Of a stretch of DNA of 64,000 nt, positions 33,624 through 47,394 are shown piece after piece. A program made the position numbers and the translations under genes. Numbering within the stretch: the stretch's first letter is position 1; each line of letters opens with the position of its first letter. The DNA is from Buxus sempervirens (lineage: Eukaryota > Streptophyta > Magnoliopsida > Buxales > Buxaceae): the NCBI GenBank assembly GCA_947561395.2, contig OX387186.1:48937220-49001219 (forward strand). Direction: 5' to 3'. Below the pieces are notes generated by a model. That model saw only the letters and a program-made list of their open reading frames with translations. It had not been told where the DNA came from and made no database searches.

Positions 33624-36600
33624 TCAGAAAAGAAAATTCGGATACTTTGCTCTAATTTCTTCTTCCAATTCCCAAGTTGCCTCGGACTCACTATGGTTGC
33701 TCCATAGTACCTTCACAAGAGAGGTAGTTTTCCTTCCCATAGTGTGATCCTTTCGATCGAGGATTTGAACCGGAACTTCTTCATACGAAGTATCAATTCT
33801 AAGTGGCAATGTTTTCCAATCTACCATCTGTGTGGGATCTGGGAAGAATCTTCGCAACATGGAAACGTGGAAAACGTTGTGTACTGCTGATAATTTAGCA
33901 GGCAAGTCCAACCGATACGCTACCTTTCCAACTCTTTCCACGATTTCAAAAGGCCCAATATAACGAGGTGCTAATTTTCCTTTCTTCCCAAATCTAAACA
34001 CCCCCTTCATAGGTGATACCTTTAGGAAAACATGATCACCTTCAAAAAATTCCAACCCCCTCCTCCGTCGGTCTGAATAATTTTTTTGGCGACTCTGGGC
34101 AGCCAATAATCTTTCTCTGATCCTTTTGATATTATCCGAAGATTCCTGTATTATTTTCGGGCCTAGCAAGGCCTTCTCACCCACTTCAGTCCAGCACAAC
34201 GGGGATCTGCAAGGTCTACCGTACAACGCTTCAAACGGGGCCATACCAATACTATCCTGATAACTATTGTTGTAAGCAAACTCAATTAAAGGAATATGAC
34301 TGTCCCAATTTCCTCCAAAATCAAGTACACATGCCCTCAACATGTCTTCTAGAACTTGATTTACTCTCTCAGTCTGTCCATCAGTTTGTGGGTGGAAAGC
34401 GGTGCTGAAATTCAAACGAGTTCCCAAAGCCTTATGGAGACTTTTCCAAAACTCAGAAGTGTATTTAGAGTCTCTGTCAGAAACAATAGTAACTGGAACC
34501 CCATGCAAACGGACAATTTCCTTTACATACAACTTCCCCAATTCATCCATAGAAATATTTGATTTAACAGGAAGGAAATGAGATGACTTCGTAAGTCTGT
34601 CTACTATGACCCATATAGCATTATGATTATCTCGGGTTCGAGGAAAACCTGAGATGAAATCCATGGAGACATTCTCCCACTTCCACACTCCTATAGGTAA
34701 TGGCTGTAACAACCCTGCAGGACTTCGGTGTTCAGCTTTAACTTGTTGGCACACCATACATCTGGCAACAAATTTAGCCACATCATTCTTCATGCCATTC
34801 CACCAATATACTTGCCGAATGTCCTTATACATTTTATTTCCACCTGGATGCACAGAATATTTAGATTTATGCGCCTCTTCCAATATCTCGTCTCTTAAAC
34901 CTTCTTCACCAGGAACACAAATTCTACCATTGAATTTTATACCACCATCTGCATGGATTTTCCATTCCGGTTTAGACTCATCAGCTGCCAACATCTGTAA
35001 TTCTTGATCAAACTGTTGCTGCTCAAAGATTCTTTCAATCAAATCTGGCTGTACACTCAACTGGGACATGAAATTTTGGGATAAATGAGATATAGGACAT
35101 AGTTTCAATTCTGCCACCACTTCAGCCAAACTATTCTCCTGAACCGCCAATTTGTACAACAAACTTCTGGGCTTCCTACTTAAGGCATCGGCTACAACAT
35201 TGGCCTTTCCCGGGTGATACTGCAATGTGAAATCATAATCCTTTACTAACTCCATCCATCTACGCTGCCTTAAGTTGAGGTCCTTCTGGGAGAAAATGTA
35301 CTTTAAACTTTTATGATCAGAGAACAATTCAAATTTCTCCCCATATAAATATTGACGCCAGATTTTAAGAGCGAAAACCACCGCTGCTAATTCCAAATCA
35401 TGGGTGGGGTAGTTATGCTCATGAGGCTTCAACTGACGCGAAGCATAAGCTACCACCTTTCCATCTTGCATCAAAACACAACCCAAACCTTGAAGAGATG
35501 CGTCTGTAAAGACCGTGAACCCCTTTCCATCTACAGGCAATGTCAACACAGGTGCTGAAGTTAACCTAGTCTTTAATTCAGAAAAAGATCTCTCACAGTC
35601 GTTTGACCAAGCAAACTTGACACCCTTCCTAGTGAGTTTGGTCAAGGGAGAAGCAATCTGTGCAAAACCTTCAATAAACCTTCTATAATAACTGGCCAAA
35701 CCCAGAAAACTTCTAATTTCATTTACATTTTTCGGTTGTTCCCATTTTAATATTGCTTCTACCTTAGAAGGATCCACCAACACTCCCTCCTTGGATACCA
35801 CATGCCCCAAGAATTTTACCTCCTCTTTCCAAAACTCACATTTTTCAAACTTGGCATATAACTGCTGCTCCTTCAGGGTTTTCAATACCAAGTCTAAGTG
35901 TCTTTCATGCTCTTCAGAGGATTTTGAATAAATCAGTATATCATCAATAAAAATGATTACAAACTGATCAAGAAAATCTCGGAAAATCCGATGCATTAAA
36001 TCCATAAAGACTGCAGGAGCATTCGTTAAACCAAAAGGCATAACGACATATTCATAATGTCCATACCTGGTCCTGAATGCGGTCTTAGGTATGTCTTCCT
36101 CTCTTATTCTTAACTGGTGGTAGCCTGACCTCAAGTCAATCTTGGAAAAGTGTCTGGCACCCTTTAGCTGGTCAAACAAATCATTTATTTTGGGTAAAAG
36201 GTACTTGTTTTTCACAGTTGCATTATTGAGCTTCCTGTAGTCTACACACAACCTCATGGAACCGTCCTTCTTCTTGACAAATAGGACAGGTGCCCCCCAT
36301 GGAGATGTACTTCGTCTAATGAAACCTAGACTCATCAACCCATCTAGTTGCTCCTTCAATTCTTTCAATTCAGCCCGGGCCATCGGGTAAGTAGTCAAAA
36401 ATATTGGTTTAGTACCAGATATCAAGTCAATGCTAAATTCAATCTCACGCCTAGGTGGCAACCCTGGTATCTCTTGGAATACTTCTGGAAAGTCACATAC
36501 TACAGGTATCTGTTTTAAAGATGATAAATTCTCTCTAGCCATAACTCTTAACCCACAAGTAGGAATTTGATCCAACTTAGACCCATCATATACAAATGAT

Positions 36601-38006
36601 GGTCTACCCGTAGGATAGAAAGTCACTGTTTTATGGTAACAATCCACATTAGCATGATAACTAGCCAATACATCCATGCCAATAATCACATCGAATTCTT
36701 TCATATCAATCACAACCAAATCAGCTAGCAACACTTCATCATCAATTTCCAACCTACAAGACTTGCAAATCCAACCCAACTTGGTTGAACCACCAATTGG
36801 GTTACTCACAATCATAGCAGACTTCACAGATACAGGGTCCAAACCCAAGCATTGCACACAAGAAGCAGAAATAAATGAAAATGATGCACCAGTATCAAAC
36901 AAAACTGTCACAGGCATGTGAGATAGGAACAAAATACCTTCTATCACTGCATTTGACGCACTACCATCCTGAGTAGCCAAGGAATAAACCCTACCTTGGG
37001 GTGGTGGCGGAAGGGCTGGGGCATTGCCTCCATACTGAGGCTGGGTTGACCCCCTAGGTGGCCTTCTGCATTGATGTCGTAAATGCCCCACATTCCCACA
37101 GTTGTAACATCGAGGTGGTGGCCTAGTAGTCACAGGTACTGCTGGAATAGTCATTCCACTAGAAGTTGAAAAATCCTGAGTCCTCTTCCTCTTTCCTTCA
37201 AACTGTCCTCCAAATGAGGATGATGAGTGCATTTGCTTTCCCTTTCTCTTATCATATTGCTGTTCCCTGGCCTGTTGGGTCATGTCCAATTCCCTCTCTA
37301 CTCTCCTAGCAGTGTCCACCACATCTGCATAAGAGGTAAAGCGGAAAGGTACCACCTTGGATCGGATAGATGGCCTCAATCCTTCCTCAAACTTCTCTGC
37401 TCTGGCTGCATCATTTGAAACTGCATGTGGTGCAAACCCAGATAACCGAGTAAACTGAGTCTCATACTCTGCAACAGATAAACGACCCTGCTCCAAGCGA
37501 TAAAACTCCGAGGCCATTTGCCTTTGATAACTGGCAGGAAAATATGTTTCGAAAAACAGACTCTTAAATATCTGCCAAGTCATCCCAACCACTGGATGGA
37601 TCTGCTTGGTCATCTCCCACCATTTATAAGCTTCCCCTTGCAGCATAAAAGCACCAAGACGTACCTGGTCCTGATCAGAACACCCCATTCCTTCAAAGAT
37701 CTTTTCGAGTTCAGTGATCCAGTCCTGTGCTTTCGCAGGATCGGCTTCACCTCGAAACGCAGGTGGTGTCAACTTCTTAAATTTTTCTAATAGTGTACCT
37801 GGTGTTGCCTGCACCACTTGAGGCATTGGATCGATGGGAGCTCTGATTTGTTGCTGTTGCAGTAACTGTTGTTGTTGGTCTATTGTCCTTTGCAGGACTC
37901 CAGCCATATCACTGATCATTCTCATGATATCTTCCGGGTGGGGTGTTTGGCCCTCTCTCGAAGGTCCAATTCCAGTCCCCGTAGTCTGGCTTCTCCTTCC
38001 CGCCAT
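33624..38006 (-). CDS. Tekay Gag-Pol polyprotein, copy 1
   Basis: A single uninterrupted 1460-aa frame. Domains in order: Gag around residues 70-200 ([13 protein letters not shown]); CCHC zinc knuckle Cys300-Cys313 ([14 protein letters not shown]); aspartic protease with DTGAS near 371; reverse transcriptase about 520-790 with FIDDILIYS near 686; RNase H about 830-955 (TDAS, then SDHKSLKY); integrase with a His-His-Cys-Cys region about 1046-1086 and the D,D-35-E triad at about Asp1116, Asp1177 and Glu1213; GPF motif near 1351; and a chromodomain-like tail about 1411-1457 ending [16 protein letters not shown]. The tail and order (integrase last) identify a Ty3/Gypsy chromovirus of the Tekay/Del lineage. 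All catalytic motifs are present, so the protein could be functional. The start Met is followed directly by Gag sequence. Confidence 0.95.
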   Translation of the reverse strand: MAGRRSQTTGTGIGPSREGQTPHPEDIMRMISDMAGVLQRTIDQQQQLLQQQQIRAPIDPMPQVVQATPGTLLEKFKKLTPPAFRGEADPAKAQDWITELEKIFEGMGCSDQDQVRLGAFMLQGEAYKWWEMTKQIHPVVGMTWQIFKSLFFETYFPASYQRQMASEFYRLEQGRLSVAEYETQFTRLSGFAPHAVSNDAARAEKFEEGLRPSIRSKVVPFRFTSYADVVDTARRVERELDMTQQAREQQYDKRKGKQMHSSSSFGGQFEGKRKRTQDFSTSSGMTIPAVPVTTRPPPRCYNCGNVGHLRHQCRRPPRGSTQPQYGGNAPALPPPPQGRVYSLATQDGSASNAVIEGILFLSHMPVTVLFDTGASFSFISASCVQCLGLDPVSVKSAMIVSNPIGGSTKLGWICKSCRLEIDDEVLLADLVVIDMKEFDVIIGMDVLASYHANVDCYHKTVTFYPTGRPSFVYDGSKLDQIPTCGLRVMARENLSSLKQIPVVCDFPEVFQEIPGLPPRREIEFSIDLISGTKPIFLTTYPMARAELKELKEQLDGLMSLGFIRRSTSPWGAPVLFVKKKDGSMRLCVDYRKLNNATVKNKYLLPKINDLFDQLKGARHFSKIDLRSGYHQLRIREEDIPKTAFRTRYGHYEYVVMPFGLTNAPAVFMDLMHRIFRDFLDQFVIIFIDDILIYSKSSEEHERHLDLVLKTLKEQQLYAKFEKCEFWKEEVKFLGHVVSKEGVLVDPSKVEAILKWEQPKNVNEIRSFLGLASYYRRFIEGFAQIASPLTKLTRKGVKFAWSNDCERSFSELKTRLTSAPVLTLPVDGKGFTVFTDASLQGLGCVLMQDGKVVAYASRQLKPHEHNYPTHDLELAAVVFALKIWRQYLYGEKFELFSDHKSLKYIFSQKDLNLRQRRWMELVKDYDFTLQYHPGKANVVADALSRKPRSLLYKLAVQENSLAEVVAELKLCPISHLSQNFMSQLSVQPDLIERIFEQQQFDQELQMLAADESKPEWKIHADGGIKFNGRICVPGEEGLRDEILEEAHKSKYSVHPGGNKMYKDIRQVYWWNGMKNDVAKFVARCMVCQQVKAEHRSPAGLLQPLPIGVWKWENVSMDFISGFPRTRDNHNAIWVIVDRLTKSSHFLPVKSNISMDELGKLYVKEIVRLHGVPVTIVSDRDSKYTSEFWKSLHKALGTRLNFSTAFHPQTDGQTERVNQVLEDMLRACVLDFGGNWDSHIPLIEFAYNNSYQDSIGMAPFEALYGRPCRSPLCWTEVGEKALLGPKIIQESSDNIKRIRERLLAAQSRQKNYSDRRRRGLEFFEGDHVFLKVSPMKGVFRFGKKGKLAPRYIGPFEIVERVGKVAYRLDLPAKLSAVHNVFHVSMLRRFFPDPTQMVDWKTLPLRIDTSYEEVPVQILDRKDHTMGRKTTSLVKVLWSNHSESEATWELEEEIRAKYPNFLF

Positions 38007-38373
38007 CTATGTCTGAGTTGGAAACTTATGAGGAAATGGCACTTAAAATTTTTAACACAATAATTCAACAAATGTCACAACAAACATACTATAACTACAT
38101 TTTAAATTTTATCACTCAACCACAATCAACCAATGCATTCGGCAATTTGCACATCATTAACAATTCACACACCACCAAATTCCAGCAACATACAATCACC
38201 AATAACACTTGATCTATCATACCACGGAACCAGTAAATCAATTTCACATTTCAACAAATAACAAGCATTCGTTCACAATCGACAAAAATTGCATCACAGC
38301 CTAATACTTCAAGCAAATTCCTAAATCTTAGTCACAATCTATAATTACGTCTACCCTAAATCCTAACCTTCGT

Positions 38374-38384
38374 CTCTGATACCA
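38374..38384 (-). promoter_or_regulatory. Primer binding site (tRNA-iMet), copy 1
   Basis: Minus strand TGGTATCAGAG, three bases from the inner edge of the middle LTR. It matches the plant initiator tRNA-Met complement used by many retrotransposons. Confidence 0.88.
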
Positions 38385-38387
38385 CTT

Positions 38388-40459
38388 TGTCACGCCCCAA
38401 CTCCATCACTTGTATAATGTTACAAGGTATAGGACCGGAACGTAACCCTGCTCGTAAGCGATTCCTAAAATTCATTCAATGTCGTTAACTACCAAACAAA
38501 ATATTTCCTTGTACTAGTGTTTAGGGTTACAGTGGAAAATAAAGAGATGTCTCATTAACAAAGCTAAGGATAAATTTGTGAGTCTAACAAATTCGTCGAA
38601 GTAACATGAAACATCCATTACAAGTTCAACACCGAATTAGAATACTAAGATATTCAATGTCCAAATCAATCACTCCTATCCGAGTTATTCCCTTTACTTC
38701 ATTTGCACAGTCTTGCGGTTACCTGAAAATAAGTAAGGAGTGAGTTTCACGACTCAGTAAGTAGGGCTATTATTCCCTACATGAATGCTTCAAAAATCAA
38801 GTCATTAGTTACATCATATACCGGCTTAGTAGAAACTAGCAAGACACCATTACAAGAATAATATTTGTAGTCATAAAAACATGTCAATCAATTTAACCAC
38901 TTACAAGATAAGAAAAACAAACATCAAGATATTAAGAAAATAACTCTTAGTGATAACAAGACCACAACACAATTTTCCACTTAAAAATAAACTATCACAC
39001 CATATCAACTATGCCAGTCTGTATACTAAACACAGCTCCCTGGTCATAGCGTTTTTATGTAAGGACCAACAACTGGGTCGTGTCTGTCTGAGTAAACCGC
39101 TCTGATCCAGCACATGCCTGTCGAGTCACTGCTCAGTTCCAGCGCATGTCTGTCGAGTCACCGCTCAGTTCCCATAACACGCCCGACCAACAAACGTATA
39201 CCCAACATTTTCATCAACAATACAGGGTCATAACACTCACATAAATGATGCCGGCAACAGAATTTGGGCTAACAATACAAGTGATTTCACAAGGAATTAT
39301 ACATAATTTAAACCCTAGGTTTATACAATCTAAATAATCATTATAAGCACAATACTCAATACTAACGCATAATTCCGCAATGTTTACGTATTTCTCAATA
39401 CTTAGAACAACTCCATTTTAAAGAAATAGTCACATTCTGGAATTTGAATAACAGTAATTTTCTACTATGAATATGAGAGGGGAATTGTCAATACACGGCC
39501 TTACACTGTCTCTTGTACACGTACAGGCCTAGGAGGTTTTCATTTCATTTTGATTTTGCATATAGGAGTCATGTTTTGAAGCAACCATTAACTCACAAAA
39601 GACAGTGGAGAAAAGGTCCAACACGTCAGAATTTCTCATGTTCATTTTGTTATAACTTTTGTTTCCTTTAACAAAATATAATTATGAAAAGTAAAACCCA
39701 TCAGCCATCATCTCAACTAATTTCCTACAGACTTCCACTAAAGGACAAATTTGAGAAACAAAGAAACCCAACATTCAAACGTAGAACCCGGAAACCAAAG
39801 GAGACGAATCAGACAAATTTAAGACACTAATAATTACCCCAAATAAAACGAGTTGAAGTCATTCACTCAAATGCGAATTAAAGAACCTCATTAATTTGTC
39901 AGTCGCAGAACCTGTAAACCCAAACCAGTCGCCCATCCCATCTAGCATCGAATGAAAAGAGAATATAATAATTGAAAACTTGCATATCACCATTGAACGC
40001 AAGCCACGGGGTTCGTAGATTATGAAGAAAACTAACGACAGAATCCAAATGCTACGTCTCTACGATTTGTCTCAACATGTAAGGTTAAAACGATTTAATT
40101 CTCTCATAGATTTGAATATATGCATTCATAGGAGGATTAATAACCGAACTTACCTTCCTGCTGCAGAGTTGATTTGGAGAAGATTAGTTAGTGCCTTGGA
40201 TTTTCTCTCCTCCCCCTTCTAGGTTTCTTTTTGCCTCCTGCGATTGAATGAAAGGAGATGGAGATTAGGTTTTTTTTTCCCAAACCCTAACTTAAAAGTG
40301 AAAAGACTAAATCAGCCCCTTTCCTAATACTTGTACATGGTGAGTGTGCAGGCACACTAAACCCTGCACAGCACCAACCATAAGCCTTTATTCTAGGGAC
40401 TTGACTGAGTCAATATATTGACTGGGGTCAACCACTAATATTTTGACTGGATCTCTACA
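38388..40459 (-). repeat. Tekay LTR, middle (hybrid)
   Basis: It has C at 38409, as in the right LTR, but A at 40451, as in the left LTR. That combination is the expected product of crossing-over between the left and right LTRs of a single element. No target duplication borders it. Confidence 0.92.
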
Positions 40460-40460
40460 A

Positions 40461-40472
40461 TCTCCCCACCTT
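40461..40472 (-). promoter_or_regulatory. Polypurine tract, copy 2
   Basis: The same AAGGTGGGGAGA on the minus strand as at 33531-33542, next to the middle LTR. Confidence 0.8.
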
Positions 40473-40553
40473 ATGGAAATTTCGTCCTCGAAATTGTGGA
40501 TTTACATATAATATCAATAACAACCCATATGCCATTAATAGATACATACCTCA

Positions 40554-43500
40554 TCAGAAAAGAAAATTCGGATACTTTGCTCTAATTTCTTCTTCCAATT
40601 CCCAAGTTGCCTCGGACTCACTATGGTTGCTCCATAGTACCTTCACAAGAGAGGTAGTTTTCCTTCCCATAGTGTGATCCTTTCGATCGAGGATTTGAAC
40701 CGGAACTTCTTCATACGAAGTATCAATTCTAAGTGGCAATGTTTTCCAATCTACCATCTGTGTGGGATCTGGGAAGAATCTTCGCAACATGGAAACGTGG
40801 AAAACGTTGTGTACTGCTGATAATTTAGCAGGCAAGTCCAACCGATACGCTACCTTTCCAACTCTTTCCACGATTTCAAAAGGCCCAATATAACGAGGTG
40901 CTAATTTTCCTTTCTTCCCAAATCTAAACACCCCCTTCATAGGTGATACCTTTAGGAAAACATGATCACCTTCAAAAAATTCCAACCCCCTCCTCCGTCG
41001 GTCTGAATAATTTTTTTGGCGACTCTGGGCAGCCAATAATCTTTCTCTGATCCTTTTGATATTATCCGAAGATTCCTGTATTATTTTCGGGCCTAGCAAG
41101 GCCTTCTCACCCACTTCAGTCCAGCACAACGGGGATCTGCAAGGTCTACCGTACAACGCTTCAAACGGGGCCATACCAATACTATCCTGATAACTATTGT
41201 TGTAAGCAAACTCAATTAAAGGAATATGACTGTCCCAATTTCCTCCAAAATCAAGTACACATGCCCTCAACATGTCTTCTAGAACTTGATTTACTCTCTC
41301 AGTCTGTCCATCAGTTTGTGGGTGGAAAGCGGTGCTGAAATTCAAACGAGTTCCCAAAGCCTTATGGAGACTTTTCCAAAACTCAGAAGTGTATTTAGAG
41401 TCTCTGTCAGAAACAATAGTAACTGGAACCCCATGCAAACGGACAATTTCCTTTACATACAACTTCCCCAATTCATCCATAGAAATATTTGATTTAACAG
41501 GAAGGAAATGAGATGACTTCGTAAGTCTGTCTACTATGACCCATATAGCATTATGATTATCTCGGGTTCGAGGAAAACCTGAGATGAAATCCATGGAGAC
41601 ATTCTCCCACTTCCACACTCCTATAGGTAATGGCTGTAACAACCCTGCAGGACTTCGGTGTTCAGCTTTAACTTGTTGGCACACCATACATCTGGCAACA
41701 AATTTAGCCACATCATTCTTCATGCCATTCCACCAATATACTTGCCGAATGTCCTTATACATTTTATTTCCACCTGGATGCACAGAATATTTAGATTTAT
41801 GCGCCTCTTCCAATATCTCGTCTCTTAAACCTTCTTCACCAGGAACACAAATTCTACCATTGAATTTTATACCACCATCTGCATGGATTTTCCATTCCGG
41901 TTTAGACTCATCAGCTGCCAACATCTGTAATTCTTGATCAAACTGTTGCTGCTCAAAGATTCTTTCAATCAAATCTGGCTGTACACTCAACTGGGACATG
42001 AAATTTTGGGATAAATGAGATATAGGACATAGTTTCAATTCTGCCACCACTTCAGCCAAACTATTCTCCTGAACCGCCAATTTGTACAACAAACTTCTGG
42101 GCTTCCTACTTAAGGCATCGGCTACAACATTGGCCTTTCCCGGGTGATACTGCAATGTGAAATCATAATCCTTTACTAACTCCATCCATCTACGCTGCCT
42201 TAAGTTGAGGTCCTTCTGGGAGAAAATGTACTTTAAACTTTTATGATCAGAGAACAATTCAAATTTCTCCCCATATAAATATTGACGCCAGATTTTAAGA
42301 GCGAAAACCACCGCTGCTAATTCCAAATCATGGGTGGGGTAGTTATGCTCATGAGGCTTCAACTGACGCGAAGCATAAGCTACCACCTTTCCATCTTGCA
42401 TCAAAACACAACCCAAACCTTGAAGAGATGCGTCTGTAAAGACCGTGAACCCCTTTCCATCTACAGGCAATGTCAACACAGGTGCTGAAGTTAACCTAGT
42501 CTTTAATTCAGAAAAAGATCTCTCACAGTCGTTTGACCAAGCAAACTTGACACCCTTCCTAGTGAGTTTGGTCAAGGGAGAAGCAATCTGTGCAAAACCT
42601 TCAATAAACCTTCTATAATAACTGGCCAAACCCAGAAAACTTCTAATTTCATTTACATTTTTCGGTTGTTCCCATTTTAATATTGCTTCTACCTTAGAAG
42701 GATCCACCAACACTCCCTCCTTGGATACCACATGCCCCAAGAATTTTACCTCCTCTTTCCAAAACTCACATTTTTCAAACTTGGCATATAACTGCTGCTC
42801 CTTCAGGGTTTTCAATACCAAGTCTAAGTGTCTTTCATGCTCTTCAGAGGATTTTGAATAAATCAGTATATCATCAATAAAAATGATTACAAACTGATCA
42901 AGAAAATCTCGGAAAATCCGATGCATTAAATCCATAAAGACTGCAGGAGCATTCGTTAAACCAAAAGGCATAACGACATATTCATAATGTCCATACCTGG
43001 TCCTGAATGCGGTCTTAGGTATGTCTTCCTCTCTTATTCTTAACTGGTGGTAGCCTGACCTCAAGTCAATCTTGGAAAAGTGTCTGGCACCCTTTAGCTG
43101 GTCAAACAAATCATTTATTTTGGGTAAAAGGTACTTGTTTTTCACAGTTGCATTATTGAGCTTCCTGTAGTCTACACACAACCTCATGGAACCGTCCTTC
43201 TTCTTGACAAATAGGACAGGTGCCCCCCATGGAGATGTACTTCGTCTAATGAAACCTAGACTCATCAACCCATCTAGTTGCTCCTTCAATTCTTTCAATT
43301 CAGCCCGGGCCATCGGGTAAGTAGTCAAAAATATTGGTTTAGTACCAGATATCAAGTCAATGCTAAATTCAATCTCACGCCTAGGTGGCAACCCTGGTAT
43401 CTCTTGGAATACTTCTGGAAAGTCACATACTACAGGTATCTGTTTTAAAGATGATAAATTCTCTCTAGCCATAACTCTTAACCCACAAGTAGGAATTTGA

Positions 43501-44936
43501 TCCAACTTAGACCCATCATATACAAATGATGGTCTACCCGTAGGATAGAAAGTCACTGTTTTATGGTAACAATCCACATTAGCATGATAACTAGCCAATA
43601 CATCCATGCCAATAATCACATCGAATTCTTTCATATCAATCACAACCAAATCAGCTAGCAACACTTCATCATCAATTTCCAACCTACAAGACTTGCAAAT
43701 CCAACCCAACTTGGTTGAACCACCAATTGGGTTACTCACAATCATAGCAGACTTCACAGATACAGGGTCCAAACCCAAGCATTGCACACAAGAAGCAGAA
43801 ATAAATGAAAATGATGCACCAGTATCAAACAAAACTGTCACAGGCATGTGAGATAGGAACAAAATACCTTCTATCACTGCATTTGACGCACTACCATCCT
43901 GAGTAGCCAAGGAATAAACCCTACCTTGGGGTGGTGGCGGAAGGGCTGGGGCATTGCCTCCATACTGAGGCTGGGTTGACCCCCTAGGTGGCCTTCTGCA
44001 TTGATGTCGTAAATGCCCCACATTCCCACAGTTGTAACATCGAGGTGGTGGCCTAGTAGTCACAGGTACTGCTGGAATAGTCATTCCACTAGAAGTTGAA
44101 AAATCCTGAGTCCTCTTCCTCTTTCCTTCAAACTGTCCTCCAAATGAGGATGATGAGTGCATTTGCTTTCCCTTTCTCTTATCATATTGCTGTTCCCTGG
44201 CCTGTTGGGTCATGTCCAATTCCCTCTCTACTCTCCTAGCAGTGTCCACCACATCTGCATAAGAGGTAAAGCGGAAAGGTACCACCTTGGATCGGATAGA
44301 TGGCCTCAATCCTTCCTCAAACTTCTCTGCTCTGGCTGCATCATTTGAAACTGCATGTGGTGCAAACCCAGATAACCGAGTAAACTGAGTCTCATACTCT
44401 GCAACAGATAAACGACCCTGCTCCAAGCGATAAAACTCCGAGGCCATTTGCCTTTGATAACTGGCAGGAAAATATGTTTCGAAAAACAGACTCTTAAATA
44501 TCTGCCAAGTCATCCCAACCACTGGATGGATCTGCTTGGTCATCTCCCACCATTTATAAGCTTCCCCTTGCAGCATAAAAGCACCAAGACGTACCTGGTC
44601 CTGATCAGAACACCCCATTCCTTCAAAGATCTTTTCGAGTTCAGTGATCCAGTCCTGTGCTTTCGCAGGATCGGCTTCACCTCGAAACGCAGGTGGTGTC
44701 AACTTCTTAAATTTTTCTAATAGTGTACCTGGTGTTGCCTGCACCACTTGAGGCATTGGATCGATGGGAGCTCTGATTTGTTGCTGTTGCAGTAACTGTT
44801 GTTGTTGGTCTATTGTCCTTTGCAGGACTCCAGCCATATCACTGATCATTCTCATGATATCTTCCGGGTGGGGTGTTTGGCCCTCTCTCGAAGGTCCAAT
44901 TCCAGTCCCCGTAGTCTGGCTTCTCCTTCCCGCCAT
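40554..44936 (-). CDS. Tekay Gag-Pol polyprotein, copy 2
   Basis: Encodes exactly the same 1460 residues as the copy at 33624-38006, 6930 bp away, with every motif described there. The identity over the whole frame means the duplication is very recent, has been homogenised, or is an assembly effect. It lies next to the right LTR, so transcription from that LTR would give this protein first. Confidence 0.95.
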   Translation of the reverse strand: MAGRRSQTTGTGIGPSREGQTPHPEDIMRMISDMAGVLQRTIDQQQQLLQQQQIRAPIDPMPQVVQATPGTLLEKFKKLTPPAFRGEADPAKAQDWITELEKIFEGMGCSDQDQVRLGAFMLQGEAYKWWEMTKQIHPVVGMTWQIFKSLFFETYFPASYQRQMASEFYRLEQGRLSVAEYETQFTRLSGFAPHAVSNDAARAEKFEEGLRPSIRSKVVPFRFTSYADVVDTARRVERELDMTQQAREQQYDKRKGKQMHSSSSFGGQFEGKRKRTQDFSTSSGMTIPAVPVTTRPPPRCYNCGNVGHLRHQCRRPPRGSTQPQYGGNAPALPPPPQGRVYSLATQDGSASNAVIEGILFLSHMPVTVLFDTGASFSFISASCVQCLGLDPVSVKSAMIVSNPIGGSTKLGWICKSCRLEIDDEVLLADLVVIDMKEFDVIIGMDVLASYHANVDCYHKTVTFYPTGRPSFVYDGSKLDQIPTCGLRVMARENLSSLKQIPVVCDFPEVFQEIPGLPPRREIEFSIDLISGTKPIFLTTYPMARAELKELKEQLDGLMSLGFIRRSTSPWGAPVLFVKKKDGSMRLCVDYRKLNNATVKNKYLLPKINDLFDQLKGARHFSKIDLRSGYHQLRIREEDIPKTAFRTRYGHYEYVVMPFGLTNAPAVFMDLMHRIFRDFLDQFVIIFIDDILIYSKSSEEHERHLDLVLKTLKEQQLYAKFEKCEFWKEEVKFLGHVVSKEGVLVDPSKVEAILKWEQPKNVNEIRSFLGLASYYRRFIEGFAQIASPLTKLTRKGVKFAWSNDCERSFSELKTRLTSAPVLTLPVDGKGFTVFTDASLQGLGCVLMQDGKVVAYASRQLKPHEHNYPTHDLELAAVVFALKIWRQYLYGEKFELFSDHKSLKYIFSQKDLNLRQRRWMELVKDYDFTLQYHPGKANVVADALSRKPRSLLYKLAVQENSLAEVVAELKLCPISHLSQNFMSQLSVQPDLIERIFEQQQFDQELQMLAADESKPEWKIHADGGIKFNGRICVPGEEGLRDEILEEAHKSKYSVHPGGNKMYKDIRQVYWWNGMKNDVAKFVARCMVCQQVKAEHRSPAGLLQPLPIGVWKWENVSMDFISGFPRTRDNHNAIWVIVDRLTKSSHFLPVKSNISMDELGKLYVKEIVRLHGVPVTIVSDRDSKYTSEFWKSLHKALGTRLNFSTAFHPQTDGQTERVNQVLEDMLRACVLDFGGNWDSHIPLIEFAYNNSYQDSIGMAPFEALYGRPCRSPLCWTEVGEKALLGPKIIQESSDNIKRIRERLLAAQSRQKNYSDRRRRGLEFFEGDHVFLKVSPMKGVFRFGKKGKLAPRYIGPFEIVERVGKVAYRLDLPAKLSAVHNVFHVSMLRRFFPDPTQMVDWKTLPLRIDTSYEEVPVQILDRKDHTMGRKTTSLVKVLWSNHSESEATWELEEEIRAKYPNFLF

Positions 44937-45303
44937 CTATGTCTGAGTTGGAAACTTATGAGGAAATGGCACTTAAAATTTTTAACACAATAATTCAACA
45001 AATGTCACAACAAACATACTATAACTACATTTTAAATTTTATCACTCAACCACAATCAACCAATGCATTCGGCAATTTGCACATCATTAACAATTCACAC
45101 ACCACCAAATTCCAGCAACATACAATCACCAATAACACTTGATCTATCATACCACGGAACCAGTAAATCAATTTCACATTTCAACAAATAACAAGCATTC
45201 GTTCACAATCGACAAAAATTGCATCACAGCCTAATACTTCAAGCAAATTCCTAAATCTTAGTCACAATCTATAATTACGTCTACCCTAAATCCTAACCTT
45301 CGT

Positions 45304-45314
45304 CTCTGATACCA
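45304..45314 (-). promoter_or_regulatory. Primer binding site (tRNA-iMet), copy 2
   Basis: Minus strand TGGTATCAGAG, separated by AAG from the inner edge of the right (5') LTR. Confidence 0.88.
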
Positions 45315-45317
45315 CTT

Positions 45318-47389
45318 TGTCACGCCCCAACTCCATCACTTGTATAATGTTACAAGGTATAGGACCGGAACGTAACCCTGCTCGTAAGCGATTCCTAAAA
45401 TTCATTCAATGTCGTTAACTACCAAACAAAATATTTCCTTGTACTAGTGTTTAGGGTTACAGTGGAAAATAAAGAGATGTCTCATTAACAAAGCTAAGGA
45501 TAAATTTGTGAGTCTAACAAATTCGTCGAAGTAACATGAAACATCCATTACAAGTTCAACACCGAATTAGAATACTAAGATATTCAATGTCCAAATCAAT
45601 CACTCCTATCCGAGTTATTCCCTTTACTTCATTTGCACAGTCTTGCGGTTACCTGAAAATAAGTAAGGAGTGAGTTTCACGACTCAGTAAGTAGGGCTAT
45701 TATTCCCTACATGAATGCTTCAAAAATCAAGTCATTAGTTACATCATATACCGGCTTAGTAGAAACTAGCAAGACACCATTACAAGAATAATATTTGTAG
45801 TCATAAAAACATGTCAATCAATTTAACCACTTACAAGATAAGAAAAACAAACATCAAGATATTAAGAAAATAACTCTTAGTGATAACAAGACCACAACAC
45901 AATTTTCCACTTAAAAATAAACTATCACACCATATCAACTATGCCAGTCTGTATACTAAACACAGCTCCCTGGTCATAGCGTTTTTATGTAAGGACCAAC
46001 AACTGGGTCGTGTCTGTCTGAGTAAACCGCTCTGATCCAGCACATGCCTGTCGAGTCACTGCTCAGTTCCAGCGCATGTCTGTCGAGTCACCGCTCAGTT
46101 CCCATAACACGCCCGACCAACAAACGTATACCCAACATTTTCATCAACAATACAGGGTCATAACACTCACATAAATGATGCCGGCAACAGAATTTGGGCT
46201 AACAATACAAGTGATTTCACAAGGAATTATACATAATTTAAACCCTAGGTTTATACAATCTAAATAATCATTATAAGCACAATACTCAATACTAACGCAT
46301 AATTCCGCAATGTTTACGTATTTCTCAATACTTAGAACAACTCCATTTTAAAGAAATAGTCACATTCTGGAATTTGAATAACAGTAATTTTCTACTATGA
46401 ATATGAGAGGGGAATTGTCAATACACGGCCTTACACTGTCTCTTGTACACGTACAGGCCTAGGAGGTTTTCATTTCATTTTGATTTTGCATATAGGAGTC
46501 ATGTTTTGAAGCAACCATTAACTCACAAAAGACAGTGGAGAAAAGGTCCAACACGTCAGAATTTCTCATGTTCATTTTGTTATAACTTTTGTTTCCTTTA
46601 ACAAAATATAATTATGAAAAGTAAAACCCATCAGCCATCATCTCAACTAATTTCCTACAGACTTCCACTAAAGGACAAATTTGAGAAACAAAGAAACCCA
46701 ACATTCAAACGTAGAACCCGGAAACCAAAGGAGACGAATCAGACAAATTTAAGACACTAATAATTACCCCAAATAAAACGAGTTGAAGTCATTCACTCAA
46801 ATGCGAATTAAAGAACCTCATTAATTTGTCAGTCGCAGAACCTGTAAACCCAAACCAGTCGCCCATCCCATCTAGCATCGAATGAAAAGAGAATATAATA
46901 ATTGAAAACTTGCATATCACCATTGAACGCAAGCCACGGGGTTCGTAGATTATGAAGAAAACTAACGACAGAATCCAAATGCTACGTCTCTACGATTTGT
47001 CTCAACATGTAAGGTTAAAACGATTTAATTCTCTCATAGATTTGAATATATGCATTCATAGGAGGATTAATAACCGAACTTACCTTCCTGCTGCAGAGTT
47101 GATTTGGAGAAGATTAGTTAGTGCCTTGGATTTTCTCTCCTCCCCCTTCTAGGTTTCTTTTTGCCTCCTGCGATTGAATGAAAGGAGATGGAGATTAGGT
47201 TTTTTTTTCCCAAACCCTAACTTAAAAGTGAAAAGACTAAATCAGCCCCTTTCCTAATACTTGTACATGGTGAGTGTGCAGGCACACTAAACCCTGCACA
47301 GCACCAACCATAAGCCTTTATTCTAGGGACTTGACTGAGTCAATATATTGACTGGGGTCAACCACTAATATTTTGACTGGGTCTCTACA
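45318..47389 (-). repeat. Tekay LTR, right (5' LTR)
   Basis: It has C at 45339 and G at 47381 (A in the other two). In element direction it is the 5' LTR, so it would drive transcription of the tandem unit leftwards. The primer binding site lies just past its inner edge at 45304-45314. Confidence 0.92.
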
Positions 47390-47394
47390 CCTAT

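Larger units (their letters stand above)
31458..47389 (-). mobile_element. Tandem Tekay/Del chromovirus: LTR-int-LTR-int-LTR
   Basis: Three 2072-bp LTRs (31458-33529, 38388-40459, 45318-47389) alternate with two internal regions, period exactly 6930 bp. The LTRs have TG...CA ends in the direction TGTAGAGA...GGGGCGTGACA on the minus strand. Only the outside ends carry a target duplication: CCTAC at 31453-31457 and CCTAT (one change) at 47390-47394. The intact CAT gene has CCTACGGATC at the same place. Both internal regions encode an identical 1460-aa Gag-Pol with a chromodomain-like C-terminus. The insertion split CAT copy B within its first 100 coding bases. The low LTR divergence implies a young insertion. 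Confidence 0.93.
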
